From Idiomarina piscisalsi (GTDB taxonomy: Bacteria > Pseudomonadota > Gammaproteobacteria > Enterobacterales > Alteromonadaceae): 64,000 nucleotides of DNA. Position 1 is the first letter of the stretch. Each line of letters begins with the position of its first letter. The stretch spans positions 2,046,001 to 2,110,000 of the forward strand of contig NZ_CP022133.1 in the NCBI RefSeq assembly GCF_002211765.1, in the 5' to 3' direction. The position numbers and the translations under genes were made by a program. The notes below the pieces were generated by a model. It saw only the letters and a list, made by a program, of their open reading frames with translations, was not told the origin of the DNA and ran no database searches. Below, in pieces: positions 16,539-28,074 of this stretch.

Positions 16539-17596
16539 ATACCACCAAAAAATAGAATGTATGGCTGTGCAACGACCGCAATTATTAAACCCAAGGCTAG
16601 ATACATGCCCGGGAAAGCTAAATAAGCTAATTTTTGAGTTCTAACCAAGTGTGTCAAAAAGTATTTAGAAACAATCGGCACAACTAACACCCCGATTATT
16701 AAAAATATATAGCTTAATCTCCAAGCCAATATCGTAACATCCATAAACGCTACTAATACCATTGAACCTATAACAAACAACTTAAATAAATATGTATGAA
16801 ATGGGTTAGTGATTTTGTTATTAAGTAACATTATGGCCGCGACCATAAAAACAGAAATGAGTACACGAGGGTCGTAAACCCTCATTGGATATCCGTAATG
16901 TTCAGAATTAACGTAGCTTAAGAATTTAACAGCAATGACATCTAATCCTATTAGACTTAAAACAGAGGCAAAAATAACTGAAAAACCAATTAGAAATGAT
17001 AGAAACAAAATGACGAAATAAGTGCTAGCTAGAACCGATAGCCTTAGGCGAGTCAAGAAGGTGCAAACAAGTAGAATTAAAGAGGTATGAAAAGAAACTG
17101 CAAGTATAAAACAGAGTATCGATAGCAGTCTATACTTGTGGTAATAACAAATGAAAAATAGAACCCCGAAACCAACAGCTACTGAAATTCGTGATGACTG
17201 CATATTCATTGACATGATATATGGAAACCAAACAACAATTGACAGCAACTTATATGGTGAGTATTTCTTTATTACTAAAGCGACCGGAATAAAAGAGGCG
17301 AGAGCCATAAACACGATTATGAACTGTCCGCCGAAATTAAATGTGTTACCAAGGAAAGATACGACACGAAACCCTATTTCTACATGAGTAGTTGGATTTA
17401 ATACGTCATACCAATCAAGTATATCTGAATAAATTCTAATATATGCGTCATAATCGGCTAAACCCGTGCCATTTCCTCTTAAAGCTGTAATGAGCAAGAC
17501 GAACAGCGAAAATAGATAAAATATAGGAGTTGAAGCTCTATCTCTATCGCACAGATGAAGAAAGAATGCGCTGGTAACCAAAAGCACATAAAACAT
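16535..17596 (-). CDS. wzy: EpsG-family membrane protein, candidate O-unit polymerase (Wzy)
   Basis: 353 residues with about ten to eleven hydrophobic helices from end to end. The early loop has the GTGLADYDAYIRIYSD segment (near residues 42-57), the G-x-D-Y-x-x-Y pattern of the EpsG family, and a later segment with conserved SSRISVAVG. EpsG proteins are polymerases that link undecaprenyl-linked repeat units in the periplasm. Together with wzx and wzz in the same locus this supports a Wzx/Wzy-dependent pathway. It ends 4 bases inside the downstream GT4 gene and starts 49 bases after wecB. No other candidate polymerase is present in the cluster. Confidence 0.8.
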   Translation of the reverse strand: MFYVLLVTSAFFLHLCDRDRASTPIFYLFSLFVLLITALRGNGTGLADYDAYIRIYSDILDWYDVLNPTTHVEIGFRVVSFLGNTFNFGGQFIIVFMALASFIPVALVIKKYSPYKLLSIVVWFPYIMSMNMQSSRISVAVGFGVLFFICYYHKYRLLSILCFILAVSFHTSLILLVCTFLTRLRLSVLASTYFVILFLSFLIGFSVIFASVLSLIGLDVIAVKFLSYVNSEHYGYPMRVYDPRVLISVFMVAAIMLLNNKITNPFHTYLFKLFVIGSMVLVAFMDVTILAWRLSYIFLIIGVLVVPIVSKYFLTHLVRTQKLAYLAFPGMYLALGLIIAVVAQPYILFFGGI

Positions 17597-17645
17597 TAGT
17601 TTAGTCTCTTATGAGCTAAGTTTTGAGCCGCAACGCTCTGGCTCC

Positions 17646-18769
17646 TTACCATTGTTCTTTTTTAAGAATATCAATAATTCGATCTACAGCCATTCCATCA
17701 CCGTAAGGGTTATGTGCCTTCGCCATCTCCTCATACTCCGAAGTATTACTTAATAAAAGACTTACCTGCTCAATAATTTTTTCGACATTAGTACCAACCA
17801 GTTTAACCGTTCCAGCATCTACTGCTTCCGGTCTCTCAGTCGTATCTCGCATTACCAGCACAGGTTTACCTAGAGAAGGAGCTTCCTCTTGCACCCCCCT
17901 GAGTCAGTCAATATTAAATAACTAGCATTCATCAGGTAAACAAAGGGCAAATAATCCTGAGGGGGAATTAAAAAGACATTATTCAAATCACCCAACAAGT
18001 TTTTAACTGGAATTTCAACATTGGGGTTGAGGTGAACGGGGTATACTATTTGAACTTCTGGATAAGCATTTGCAATATCTTTTAGAGCTGCACAAATTCG
18101 CTCAAAGCCATGACCAAAACTTTCACGACGATGGCCTGTAACCAAAATCATTTTCTTAGTCGGGTCAACAAAACTAAAGTCATGTGCAAAAGCCAGTTTC
18201 GCTTTTTCATCATTCAAGACTCTATTCTTTATCGAGAAAAGCGCATCAATCACCGTGTTTCCGGTAACAAAAACTTTAGAATCTCTAACGCCTTCAGCCA
18301 AAAGGTTCTGCCTAGCGCCCTCCGTAGGAGCAAAGTGAAGCTCTGTAACGACACTCGTTAGCTTCCTATTAGCCTCTTCCGGCCATGGAGAATAAAGGTT
18401 TCCAGTTCTCAGTCCAGCTTCAATATGCCCCACCTTTACCCGTTCATAAAACGCAGCCAAACTAGCGGTAAAACAAGTAGTAGTATCGCCATGCACCAAT
18501 ACTAAGTCAGGCTTGAAATCTTTAAGAGCGTCTCTAAGTCCAACTAAGATTTTTGCGGTGACGTCATATAAATCCTGGCCGCTTCGCATAATATTTAAAT
18601 CATACTCAGGAGTTATATCGAACAAGGTAAGCACCTGATCTAGCATTTCTCTATGTTGTGCAGTTACTGCAACCTTTACCTCGAAAGCTTTATCTTTAGC
18701 CATTGCAGAAACTAGTGGACCCATTTTAATGGCTTCCGGTCGAGTACCAAAAACAAACAAAATTCTCAT
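17646..18769 (-). pseudogene. wecB: UDP-GlcNAc 2-epimerase (WecB family), interrupted by a -1 frameshift
   Basis: Non-hydrolysing UDP-N-acetylglucosamine 2-epimerase, giving UDP-ManNAc. Frame one starts at 18769 and matches WecB through residue 292: FGTRPEAIK (7-15), HGDTTT (93-98), [19 protein letters not shown] (114-132), TGHRRESFG (211-219) and LTDSGG (287-292). It then reads CKRKLLL and stops at 17870. The rest, starting [22 protein letters not shown] in another frame, runs from 17894 to 17646. Joined they give 374 residues against about 376 for E. coli WecB, so only one base is missing. The junction is a run of six G on the coding strand (17894-17899) where seven would restore the frame. 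Causes could be a real inactivating deletion, slippage-based switching, programmed -1 shifting at GGG GGG, or a sequencing error. All flanking residues are intact. Confidence 0.9.
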
Positions 18770-18781
18770 AAAACAACCCAG

Positions 18782-19897
18782 TTAATATAAATGACTACTT
18801 AATTTTCTCAGCCACACTTGCATAGAAAAGTTCTTATATATTGTGTCATACGCTGATTTAGACATATTGATGTATTCGTCATTAGACAAGGAAAGTGCGC
18901 GCTTAAATGCTTTGGATAAATCGTAGTCAAATGCAACGAAGCCATTAACTCCATCTTCTACAAGTAACTCGTAACCATTACCGGGATAAACTATCGGCAC
19001 CAACCCGAGAGACATTGATTCTAGTAGAGCATAATTTGCGAGTATTACATCTGAAGGGAATACAAAGAACTTGTATTCTTTCATAACTTGGTTCACATCG
19101 TTAACAAAACCTCTGACCTCGACGAAATTTTCAAGTTTTAGATAATGAAAATGTGAGAGAGCTCTTTCAGAATAAGGAACACCGCGAGGAGCATACACCT
19201 CATTCGAAATAGAGTTAAAACCGTATATTGCAGCTTTAAATTGAATACCTTCGGTACGAAGGTTTGCCAGAGCATCGAGCAACGAAATTACATTACGTCT
19301 TTCTACTACTGCATTTGCATACAAGAAATCTCGCTTTGCGCCAGCTATTGAACTATAACTATATGCTGGAACCGGGACACAATTATGTATTTGAACAACC
19401 TTACTCAACGCCTTTGGAAGATGGCTTCTAATACACTCTACATGATGCAGTTCTTTAGCAAAGATTACGTTGCTGTACCTTAAACAAATCCAAGTTAAGA
19501 ATTTCTTGAGTTTTGAATAGGTACGTACAAAAAAGGAACTCGAGTTAGCATTTTGTGTATCCCCAACTAACTCGCCCCCTATGATCCAAAAACGAACATT
19601 AATACCGAAAGCTCGAGCAATAAGGACATATAACACAGAAAGAATACTGTAGTTGTAGCAATCGATATTACTTGGTTTGAAACGAAGTACTTCAACGATA
19701 AACTGCTTAATTCTTAGAAAATTGTTGTTACTAGAATAACTTAGCAAGCTATTGTCCTCAAAGCTATCCTGTTCGTGAGTATTTTTCCGTTTATTAAGTA
19801 AAACTTTTACCTTGCAACCAAGTTTTCTATAAGCTGAAACAGCATATTCGTATTTTTTTGGAAAAAAAGGCAATCCAACTATCAGTACTCTCTTCAT
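18782..19897 (-). CDS. family 4-like glycosyltransferase
   Basis: 371-residue GT-B glycosyltransferase. The N-terminal domain begins KRVLIVGLPFFPKKYEYAVS. The C-terminal domain has GFVNDVNQVMKEYKFFVFPSDV and LLESMSLGLVPIVYPGNGYELLVEDGVNGF (around 290-335), the E-x7-E donor-binding motif region typical of GT4. It lies 12 bases before wecB on the same strand and 126 bases after the next glycosyltransferase. Codon use is very AT-rich. Acceptor and donor are unknown; a role in repeat-unit assembly is inferred from position. Confidence 0.85.
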   Translation of the reverse strand: MKRVLIVGLPFFPKKYEYAVSAYRKLGCKVKVLLNKRKNTHEQDSFEDNSLLSYSSNNNFLRIKQFIVEVLRFKPSNIDCYNYSILSVLYVLIARAFGINVRFWIIGGELVGDTQNANSSSFFVRTYSKLKKFLTWICLRYSNVIFAKELHHVECIRSHLPKALSKVVQIHNCVPVPAYSYSSIAGAKRDFLYANAVVERRNVISLLDALANLRTEGIQFKAAIYGFNSISNEVYAPRGVPYSERALSHFHYLKLENFVEVRGFVNDVNQVMKEYKFFVFPSDVILANYALLESMSLGLVPIVYPGNGYELLVEDGVNGFVAFDYDLSKAFKRALSLSNDEYINMSKSAYDTIYKNFSMQVWLRKLSSHLY

Positions 19898-20023
19898 TTT
19901 GACTATATACTGCTCTACATTTTATATATTAAAAATATGGTTACTGTGAATCATACCTAATAAATGAAACAATTAAGTATATATAAATCCACGCTATACT
20001 GGTTTAATTAACCATAAAAGTAG

Positions 20024-21064
20024 TTACAAATTCATTCTATACCTAAACAAGACCTTTTCTATGAGTTTATCTGGGTCGTGATGTGTATTTACATAGTCTA
20101 GAGATGCATCAACAAGATAATTATATTTCAACGGACTATCTAAGACCTCCGCAATTCTTTCATAGATATTTGTCGGGTTTACTCGCAAAAATGCTTCGTC
20201 TATGTCCCTTTTCATGTCATCTGAAATATAAATCAAATCCGCCTCATTTATATAAACAGCAACAGGAACGCCCATTCGCATAGCCTCGACAGCCACCCCA
20301 CCATACCAACCTAACCTAACTTGGTCTATCAACAGATCCGCGTTTCTATACGCCTCTTTTGCCTGAGAATGGGTCATGTTTTCTATCAGCCTGAATTCAA
20401 TATCGAACTCATCTTTTAGTTTGCTAATGGCTTCGATTATGTACCTGCTCCCCTTTACCTCTCTATTAGTTGGCGCGTGAACTATAGTAAATTTTCTATT
20501 TCTTTTTGTCTTCTTCTGCCCATCAGAATCGAACCAACTTTCTTTGATGTAAGGTATAAATTCAGCGCGTCCCTCCGGAAGAAAACGTAGAAGATCCGGG
20601 TTCTGCACAAAAGCGAATTCAATATTATTAAAAAGCTTATTTATTCGCTCTTGCCTTTTCAGATAGGAAGTCCTATCTTCGACATCTTTAAGGTAAGGGC
20701 TGAAAGGGTTTATTGATTTATCGACTGGTTGCCTTATATCACTGCCGTTGAAGGTCGCGAACTTGTGACCTCGATAAAATGGTAGGTCTAAATAATCTAG
20801 CCCATACGATGGAAAATCCAAAAGAGTCTGCCCGAAATTAAAATGGTATATATCAAATTTAGATGAAACTTGATAAAACGTTTTAATTCTCTTTAAAACA
20901 TTTTTCAGTCTACTTTTAGGAAGTACTACCAATTCATCCGCTTTCATCCCTAACGGGTTTTTATCTATAACCAATGAATGACTATCATGACCAGCCCGCC
21001 GTTCCGCGCAAGCCAAACTATATCCATGATTACCAACTGACGTTGGTAAGTGCAAAATTTTCAT
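20024..21064 (-). CDS. GT-B type glycosyltransferase
   Basis: 346 residues. The N-terminus MKILHLPTSVGNHGYSLACAERRAGHDSHSL resembles glycosyltransferases of the GT1/GT4 superfamily. The second domain has FTIVHAPTNREVKGSRYIIEAI (near 172-193) and ADLLIDQVRLGWYGGVAVEAMRMGVPVAVY (near 243-272), where GG-x-A-x-E-A-M is the donor-site signature. It is 5 bases from the acyltransferase gene start on the upstream side. The 126-base AT-rich stretch downstream (19898-20023) holds no gene; a 5-bp-arm inverted repeat around 20000-20014 is the only structure seen there. Specificity unknown. Confidence 0.83.
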   Translation of the reverse strand: MKILHLPTSVGNHGYSLACAERRAGHDSHSLVIDKNPLGMKADELVVLPKSRLKNVLKRIKTFYQVSSKFDIYHFNFGQTLLDFPSYGLDYLDLPFYRGHKFATFNGSDIRQPVDKSINPFSPYLKDVEDRTSYLKRQERINKLFNNIEFAFVQNPDLLRFLPEGRAEFIPYIKESWFDSDGQKKTKRNRKFTIVHAPTNREVKGSRYIIEAISKLKDEFDIEFRLIENMTHSQAKEAYRNADLLIDQVRLGWYGGVAVEAMRMGVPVAVYINEADLIYISDDMKRDIDEAFLRVNPTNIYERIAEVLDSPLKYNYLVDASLDYVNTHHDPDKLIEKVLFRYRMNL

Positions 21065-21069
21065 TGGAG

Positions 21070-21588
21070 TTAAAGTCTCTCTTTTATTAACTTAGCGGGA
21101 ATACCCGCAATAACAGTATTTTCGTTAAAACTACGTGTTACTAATGAATGAGCTCCCACAACACATCCATCACCTATAGTTACACCAGATAAAATAGATG
21201 CTTTCATTCCTATCCAGACATTATTACCAATCTTAACAGGTGATTTAATCAGTTTATTATTCCTTATTATCTCATCCGAGTCATACTTATGAGTTGAGGT
21301 TAATATAGAAACACCGTGAGCTATAGAAACATTGCTGCCTATCTCTAGTTGACCGTATGCAGACAAAAAGCAATTATGTTGAAGCGATACATTATTTCCG
21401 ATTATCAACTTATCTGGATACTCAATTAATACTCCAGACTTGATCTTTACGTTACTTCCAACTATTGCCCCAAGAAACCTAATCAAATTAGGTCTTAAAG
21501 TTTGCATATAATCATAGTCCCAGTTTCGAGTAGCTAAATATAGAACCCGAACAATCCTTACCATTATTTTCTTAGTTGCTTTTCTCAT
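21070..21588 (-). CDS. left-handed beta-helix (hexapeptide) acyltransferase
   Basis: 172 residues. Repeated hexapeptide turns (IGNNVSL, IGSNVSI, IGNNVWIG, IGDGCVVG) span residues 70-160, with STHKYDSDE inserted and the closing GIPAKLI of the WbbJ/CatB-like O-acetyltransferases. It probably O- or N-acetylates a repeat-unit sugar using acetyl-CoA in the cytosol. Its start overlaps the wzx 3' end by 17 bases, so the two are likely translated together. It is AT-rich. The substrate is unknown. Confidence 0.85.
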   Translation of the reverse strand: MRKATKKIMVRIVRVLYLATRNWDYDYMQTLRPNLIRFLGAIVGSNVKIKSGVLIEYPDKLIIGNNVSLQHNCFLSAYGQLEIGSNVSIAHGVSILTSTHKYDSDEIIRNNKLIKSPVKIGNNVWIGMKASILSGVTIGDGCVVGAHSLVTRSFNENTVIAGIPAKLIKERL

Positions 21589-22987
21589 TTTTAAATACGC
21601 TATATAAAATAGGGGATATGGCAGAAAAATAAATTAAGACTACGATTAAATCCTTAATAAAGCTCGTATGATATAGAAAGTTGCTGACCATTATAGAATA
21701 ACAAATGATAAATATAAGCGACACGAGAAGTATCTTAGATAGAGAGTAAGGAATCGGGTATTTCTTTCTTGATATAAAGTAAATCCAGAACGTTACTATA
21801 AGATAGGAGATAAGCGTAGAGTATGCCGCACCTATAACACCGAATGAAGTTATAAAGAAAGGGCTAAGAACTATGTTAATCCCTAATGATACAATCGATC
21901 CATAAAAGAAAAAGTGATTATTCTTCGTAATATTGAGTCCTATTCCTAGTTGAGAAAAAAAACTGTGTATAACTAACCCCAGTGCTATTGGAGTAATCAC
22001 CGTAATTGAGTTAGAGTAACTATCTTGGTTTCTTGTAAGAACTCCCAGAAGCCAGTCATCAACAGTCGCTAATCCTAAGACTGAACCGAGCATTATAGAT
22101 AGGTAGATAAGGAAAATTCTTGCATATATTCCTTTCGCTTCTTTTCGTTCTTTGATGGACATTGCAAATGGTCCAAAAGACATTGAGAACGCTGCGATAA
22201 GCAGAATAACTGCACCACCAACTTTTGCGCCAACGGAGTAGACGCCAACATCCGAGATGTCTAAAAAGTAATTTACGAAGAATTTATCTAAAACGGTCAT
22301 CACAGCAGATGTTGCTGCGAACGGTAAAAGCGGCAGGCTATAGCTAATTAACTGTTTCGCTCTATTCAGGTCTGGAAAGGAAATAAGAGACGCACGAATC
22401 AGGTAAATAGAAAGCAAAAACGCAACAACGTAACTGATAGACTTTGCTATAAAGAAGCTTTCCACACTTTGTTCTTTTTTAAGAACAAAAAATAAGAGAA
22501 CCAGAAAAAGAGCGGAGTTTACAATAATAATTACATTATATTGCTTCACCAATCTTTTTATTCTTAGGACTTTATTTGACATATTAAAAAACGCCTGAGC
22601 CACTAAAGAAACTATTAACATATAAAAAAAGCTCGTAGTCTCACTTTTAAAATAGAGACTTTCTAGAGGTTTTTTCAGATAAATGAGAAGTATGCTTATC
22701 AGTGCAGCCGCTATAATAATAATTAAGAAAGAGCTAGTAATATAACTACTTTTCCCTATTGTACTTTTTTCATCCCAATAAAAAAAAGTTAAACCAGTAT
22801 CAACACCTAATAGAATAAAAAGCAATAATACGGTTGATAGAGCTAGACCAAGCTCTACCATGCCAACTTGCTCCACAGTTAAATAAGAGGTCAACAAGGG
22901 TAGCATCACTATCGTTAGTGACTTTGTTACAGCCACCCCTGCACCATATAATAAAATATCGCCACTGAATCGTTTCAGGAGGCTCAT
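21572..22987 (-). CDS. wzx: oligosaccharide flippase (Wzx)
   Basis: 471 residues with twelve or more hydrophobic helices, starting with the family-typical FSGDILLYGAGVAVTKSLTIVMLPLLTSYL. The MATE/MVF-like repeat is visible as LISYSLPLLPFAATSAVMTVLDKFFVNYFL in the second half. It should move undecaprenyl-linked repeat units across the inner membrane for the EpsG-type polymerase. It overlaps the upstream epimerase by 4 bases and the downstream acyltransferase by 17. Very AT-rich, as is usual for wzx. Confidence 0.9.
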   Translation of the reverse strand: MSLLKRFSGDILLYGAGVAVTKSLTIVMLPLLTSYLTVEQVGMVELGLALSTVLLLFILLGVDTGLTFFYWDEKSTIGKSSYITSSFLIIIIAAALISILLIYLKKPLESLYFKSETTSFFYMLIVSLVAQAFFNMSNKVLRIKRLVKQYNVIIIVNSALFLVLLFFVLKKEQSVESFFIAKSISYVVAFLLSIYLIRASLISFPDLNRAKQLISYSLPLLPFAATSAVMTVLDKFFVNYFLDISDVGVYSVGAKVGGAVILLIAAFSMSFGPFAMSIKERKEAKGIYARIFLIYLSIMLGSVLGLATVDDWLLGVLTRNQDSYSNSITVITPIALGLVIHSFFSQLGIGLNITKNNHFFFYGSIVSLGINIVLSPFFITSFGVIGAAYSTLISYLIVTFWIYFISRKKYPIPYSLSKILLVSLIFIICYSIMVSNFLYHTSFIKDLIVVLIYFSAISPILYSVFKNEKSN

Positions 22988-23943
22988 TTAATACTCTCTA
23001 TAACCTCATCTAACGTAGCGTTCAGCGTGCCCCAAAGGTCTTTAGTAAAACTAAGCCCTAAGTCATTCACAATCTTATCATTACTTACATTAAAATATTT
23101 AATATCACCTAACAGAGGTTCATTGTGAATAATTTCTACGTCTGCCCCCATCATCTCGCGTATATTTTCAGCAAGGCTATTGATAGTAACTTGAATACTT
23201 GACGCTACATTATAGACCTCTCCTACACTTCTCTCGCTTAGGGCAGCTGAAATATTTGCATCCACCAGGTCTTTGACCCACGTAAATGTCCTCATCTGCT
23301 CTCCATCACCGTTAACGTATAATGGTTTATTCTCCATAATATTCTTTATAAAAATGGAAACTACGCCACCAAATTCATTTGACTCTTGACGAGAGCCGTA
23401 TACATGGAAGTATCGCAAGATAGTAGTCTTCATGCCATATAGCTGATTAAATGTATCGACGTAACGCTCACCAGCTAGCTTAGAAACTCCATAGTAAGAT
23501 ACAGGCCTTAGTGGATGCTCTTCAGTGGTTGGAAATATCTTCGGCTCTCCGTATACAGAACCAGTGGAAGCATGTATAAAGCGCTCTACATTATGCTTCT
23601 TTGCAAGCTCGAGCATGTTTAGAGTTCCACCGCCGTTAACGAAAAGATCTTTCTGAGGATCGACTAAGCAAACATTCTTTTTCGACGCTGCATTGTTAAA
23701 TACCGCATAGCAGCCTTCGAAAAGAGTATCCATCCCTTCTGTATCGTTAATCGACTTTTTAACCAGTGTAAAGTTTTTGTGTTTATTTAGAAAAGCGACA
23801 TTCTTTTCTTTGCCCGCCGAGAGATCATCTAAAGCAATTACCTCAGCGCCTAAACTAACTAAACGCTCGCATATATGAGAGCCAACAAATCCAGCCCCTC
23901 CTGTCACAATACATTTTTTATTTTTAAATACATCTAAAGTCAT
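22984..23943 (-). CDS. NAD-dependent sugar epimerase/dehydratase (GalE/WbpP-like)
   Basis: 319-residue extended SDR. GGAGFVG (15-21), the catalytic Tyr151 and Lys155 (YYGVSK), and the substrate-side segment RYFHVYGSRQ and GDGEQMRTFTWVKDLVDA are all typical of UDP-hexose/HexNAc 4-epimerases or 4,6-dehydratases. Placed between wbpE and wzx it may alter the UDP-GlcNAc3NAcA product or make a separate 4-epimer. Which one cannot be decided from sequence. The frame overlaps wzx by 4 bases. Confidence 0.82.
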   Translation of the reverse strand: MTLDVFKNKKCIVTGGAGFVGSHICERLVSLGAEVIALDDLSAGKEKNVAFLNKHKNFTLVKKSINDTEGMDTLFEGCYAVFNNAASKKNVCLVDPQKDLFVNGGGTLNMLELAKKHNVERFIHASTGSVYGEPKIFPTTEEHPLRPVSYYGVSKLAGERYVDTFNQLYGMKTTILRYFHVYGSRQESNEFGGVVSIFIKNIMENKPLYVNGDGEQMRTFTWVKDLVDANISAALSERSVGEVYNVASSIQVTINSLAENIREMMGADVEIIHNEPLLGDIKYFNVSNDKIVNDLGLSFTKDLWGTLNATLDEVIESIK

Positions 23944-23969
23944 AACATATCCAGTTAACAGTTATAAAA

Positions 23970-25049
23970 TTATTCTACCAATGCAGTGCAAACCTTAATT
24001 AAATCAGACTCAGAGAAATAGGGATGCATTGGTAAACTTAAAACTTTCTGCGACGTTTCGTCTCCAACAATCAATTTCGTAGTGCTATCGATCACTGCGG
24101 GCTGCTTATTAAGTGGTATTGGGTAATGAACTGCTGTTGGAATACCGGCCGTTTGTAGCTTATCCTGCAATAATTCACGCTCATCAACTTGAATCGTAAA
24201 CTGCGCCCAAGCCGACACATTCCCTTCTTGAATAAATGGTGTAGTGTCAATACCGTGGCTATTTAATAATTCGGTGTAGTGACTTGCCACTTCGTTTCGC
24301 AACCTAACTTCATCATCAAGGATATCCAGTTTCGGTAACAAAATAGCCGCTTGAAGAGTATCCAAGCGACTGTTTACCCCGACTCTGACATGATGATAGC
24401 GCCGATCTTGCCCATGACGTGCTATCTGGCGCATAATCGTTGCTAAGTCGTCATCATTAGTAAAAATAGCTCCACCATCACCATAGCAACCTAAAGGTTT
24501 ACTCGGGAAAAAGCTAGTACAAGCTATTGTACTTAAGTTACAAGATTTTCTGCCTTTATAAGTTGCGCCAAAGCTTTGTGCACCATCTTCAATAACCGGA
24601 ATATTATACTTCTTTGCTATTTCGTTAATGCGAGCAAAGTCTGCAGGTTGCCCATATAGAGATACAGGAATAATCGCTTTAGTTTTTTCAGTAATAGCAG
24701 CTTCGATGAGCTCTGGGTCAATATTGTAAGTTTTAGGGTCAATATCAACATAAACCGGCTTTGCGCCTAATAAGGCCACTGTTTCTGCCGTTGCAATATA
24801 AGTAAAACCTGGCGTAATAACTTCGTCGCCGGGTCCTATGCCCAAAGCCATTTGCGCAATTTGAAGAGCATCGGTACCGTTTGCAACGGTAATACAATAT
24901 TTTGCACCGGTATAATCCGCTAACTTTTCTTCGAGCTCTTGTACTTCAGGACCCAAAATGTACTTACCATGTTCTAAGACACGTGCAATACCTGCATCAA
25001 TTTTGTCTTTAATTCTTGCCTGTTGAGCGGCTAAATCAATAAACTGCAT
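23970..25049 (-). CDS. wbpE: WbpE-like PLP aminotransferase (DegT/DnrJ/EryC1 family)
   Basis: 359 residues. Expected reaction: transamination of UDP-3-keto-GlcNAcA to the 3-amino sugar with glutamate. Visible: the PLP-site Asp and nearby Gln in EDGAQSFGA (154-162), the Schiff-base Lys184 in SFFPSKPLGCYGDGGA, and RHGQDRRYHHVRVGVNSRLDTLQAAIL, a WbpE-type segment. It sits directly after wbpD (5 bases) and completes the set A, B, D, E in the P. aeruginosa O5 style. The amino-terminal MQFIDLAAQQARIKD is characteristic of WbpE relatives. Confidence 0.9.
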   Translation of the reverse strand: MQFIDLAAQQARIKDKIDAGIARVLEHGKYILGPEVQELEEKLADYTGAKYCITVANGTDALQIAQMALGIGPGDEVITPGFTYIATAETVALLGAKPVYVDIDPKTYNIDPELIEAAITEKTKAIIPVSLYGQPADFARINEIAKKYNIPVIEDGAQSFGATYKGRKSCNLSTIACTSFFPSKPLGCYGDGGAIFTNDDDLATIMRQIARHGQDRRYHHVRVGVNSRLDTLQAAILLPKLDILDDEVRLRNEVASHYTELLNSHGIDTTPFIQEGNVSAWAQFTIQVDERELLQDKLQTAGIPTAVHYPIPLNKQPAVIDSTTKLIVGDETSQKVLSLPMHPYFSESDLIKVCTALVE

Positions 25050-25054
25050 TCTCG

Positions 25055-25633
25055 TTAACCTTCTTTACTGACGGTTTGCCCATTTAATATATAGGTAGCG
25101 CCGGTATGAGAACAGAGAGCTTTCGCCTCGCCGGTCAATGGCAAACTTAATTGTTCCCCATGTTCACTCATCCAGCCTATTTGTTTGGCTGGTACCCCAA
25201 CCATAAGTGCGTAAGCAGGTACATCTTTGTTCACAACGGCTCCAGCGCCAATAAAAGCGTACTCACCGATAGTAATACCGCAGACAATAGTGCAGTTAGC
25301 CCCTAAAGAAGCTCCTTTTTTAACTAGAGTGTCCTTATATTCGTCTTTGCGCTCTATCAGCGAACGAGGGTTATACACATTGGTGAAAACCATACTGGGC
25401 CCACAAAATACGCCTTCTTCTAGATACACATTGTCGTAGACCGAAACATTGTTTTGTATTTTACAGTTATCTCCAATTTTCACTCGGTTACCGACGAAAA
25501 CGTTTTGTCCTAATGAAACGCCTTTGCCGATTTGGGCTTCACCGCAAACATGCACGAAGTGCCAAACACGGCTACCTTCGCCAATTTGAGCTCCCTCATC
25601 TACAATTGCTGATTCATGTTGGTAATAACTCAT
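25055..25633 (-). CDS. wbpD: WbpD-like N-acetyltransferase (UDP-3-amino-GlcNAcA)
   Basis: 192 residues from the ATG at 25631-25633, preferred because AGGTG lies 6 bases upstream; a GTG three codons earlier overlaps that ribosome-binding site. It is a left-handed beta-helix acyltransferase with hexapeptide turns ([56 protein letters not shown]) and the [11 protein letters not shown] loop, then the [15 protein letters not shown] end seen in WbpD. It acetylates the 3-amino group to give UDP-GlcNAc3NAcA. Immediate neighbours wbpB and wbpE support the assignment. Confidence 0.9.
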   Translation of the reverse strand: MSYYQHESAIVDEGAQIGEGSRVWHFVHVCGEAQIGKGVSLGQNVFVGNRVKIGDNCKIQNNVSVYDNVYLEEGVFCGPSMVFTNVYNPRSLIERKDEYKDTLVKKGASLGANCTIVCGITIGEYAFIGAGAVVNKDVPAYALMVGVPAKQIGWMSEHGEQLSLPLTGEAKALCSHTGATYILNGQTVSKEG

Positions 25634-25665
25634 AGTATGCACCTGATCGCTTTGAATACTGCGTA

Positions 25666-27950
<2,285 letters not shown>

Positions 27951-28074
27951 AGGATTACCACTTAGTTAAAAAATGGATAAGACTTATTGCTTAAAAACTC
28001 TAACTTATTGACTCTTAGTCATTAAATAGAAACTTTTTAAAAGATCAAACTATTACAAGTTTGCAAAAACGACC

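Noticed and set aside
17646..17894. Separate 82-residue protein starting with GTG
   Set aside because: It is the C-terminal part of WecB in another frame; it has no ribosome site and joins perfectly to the upstream frame with one added G.
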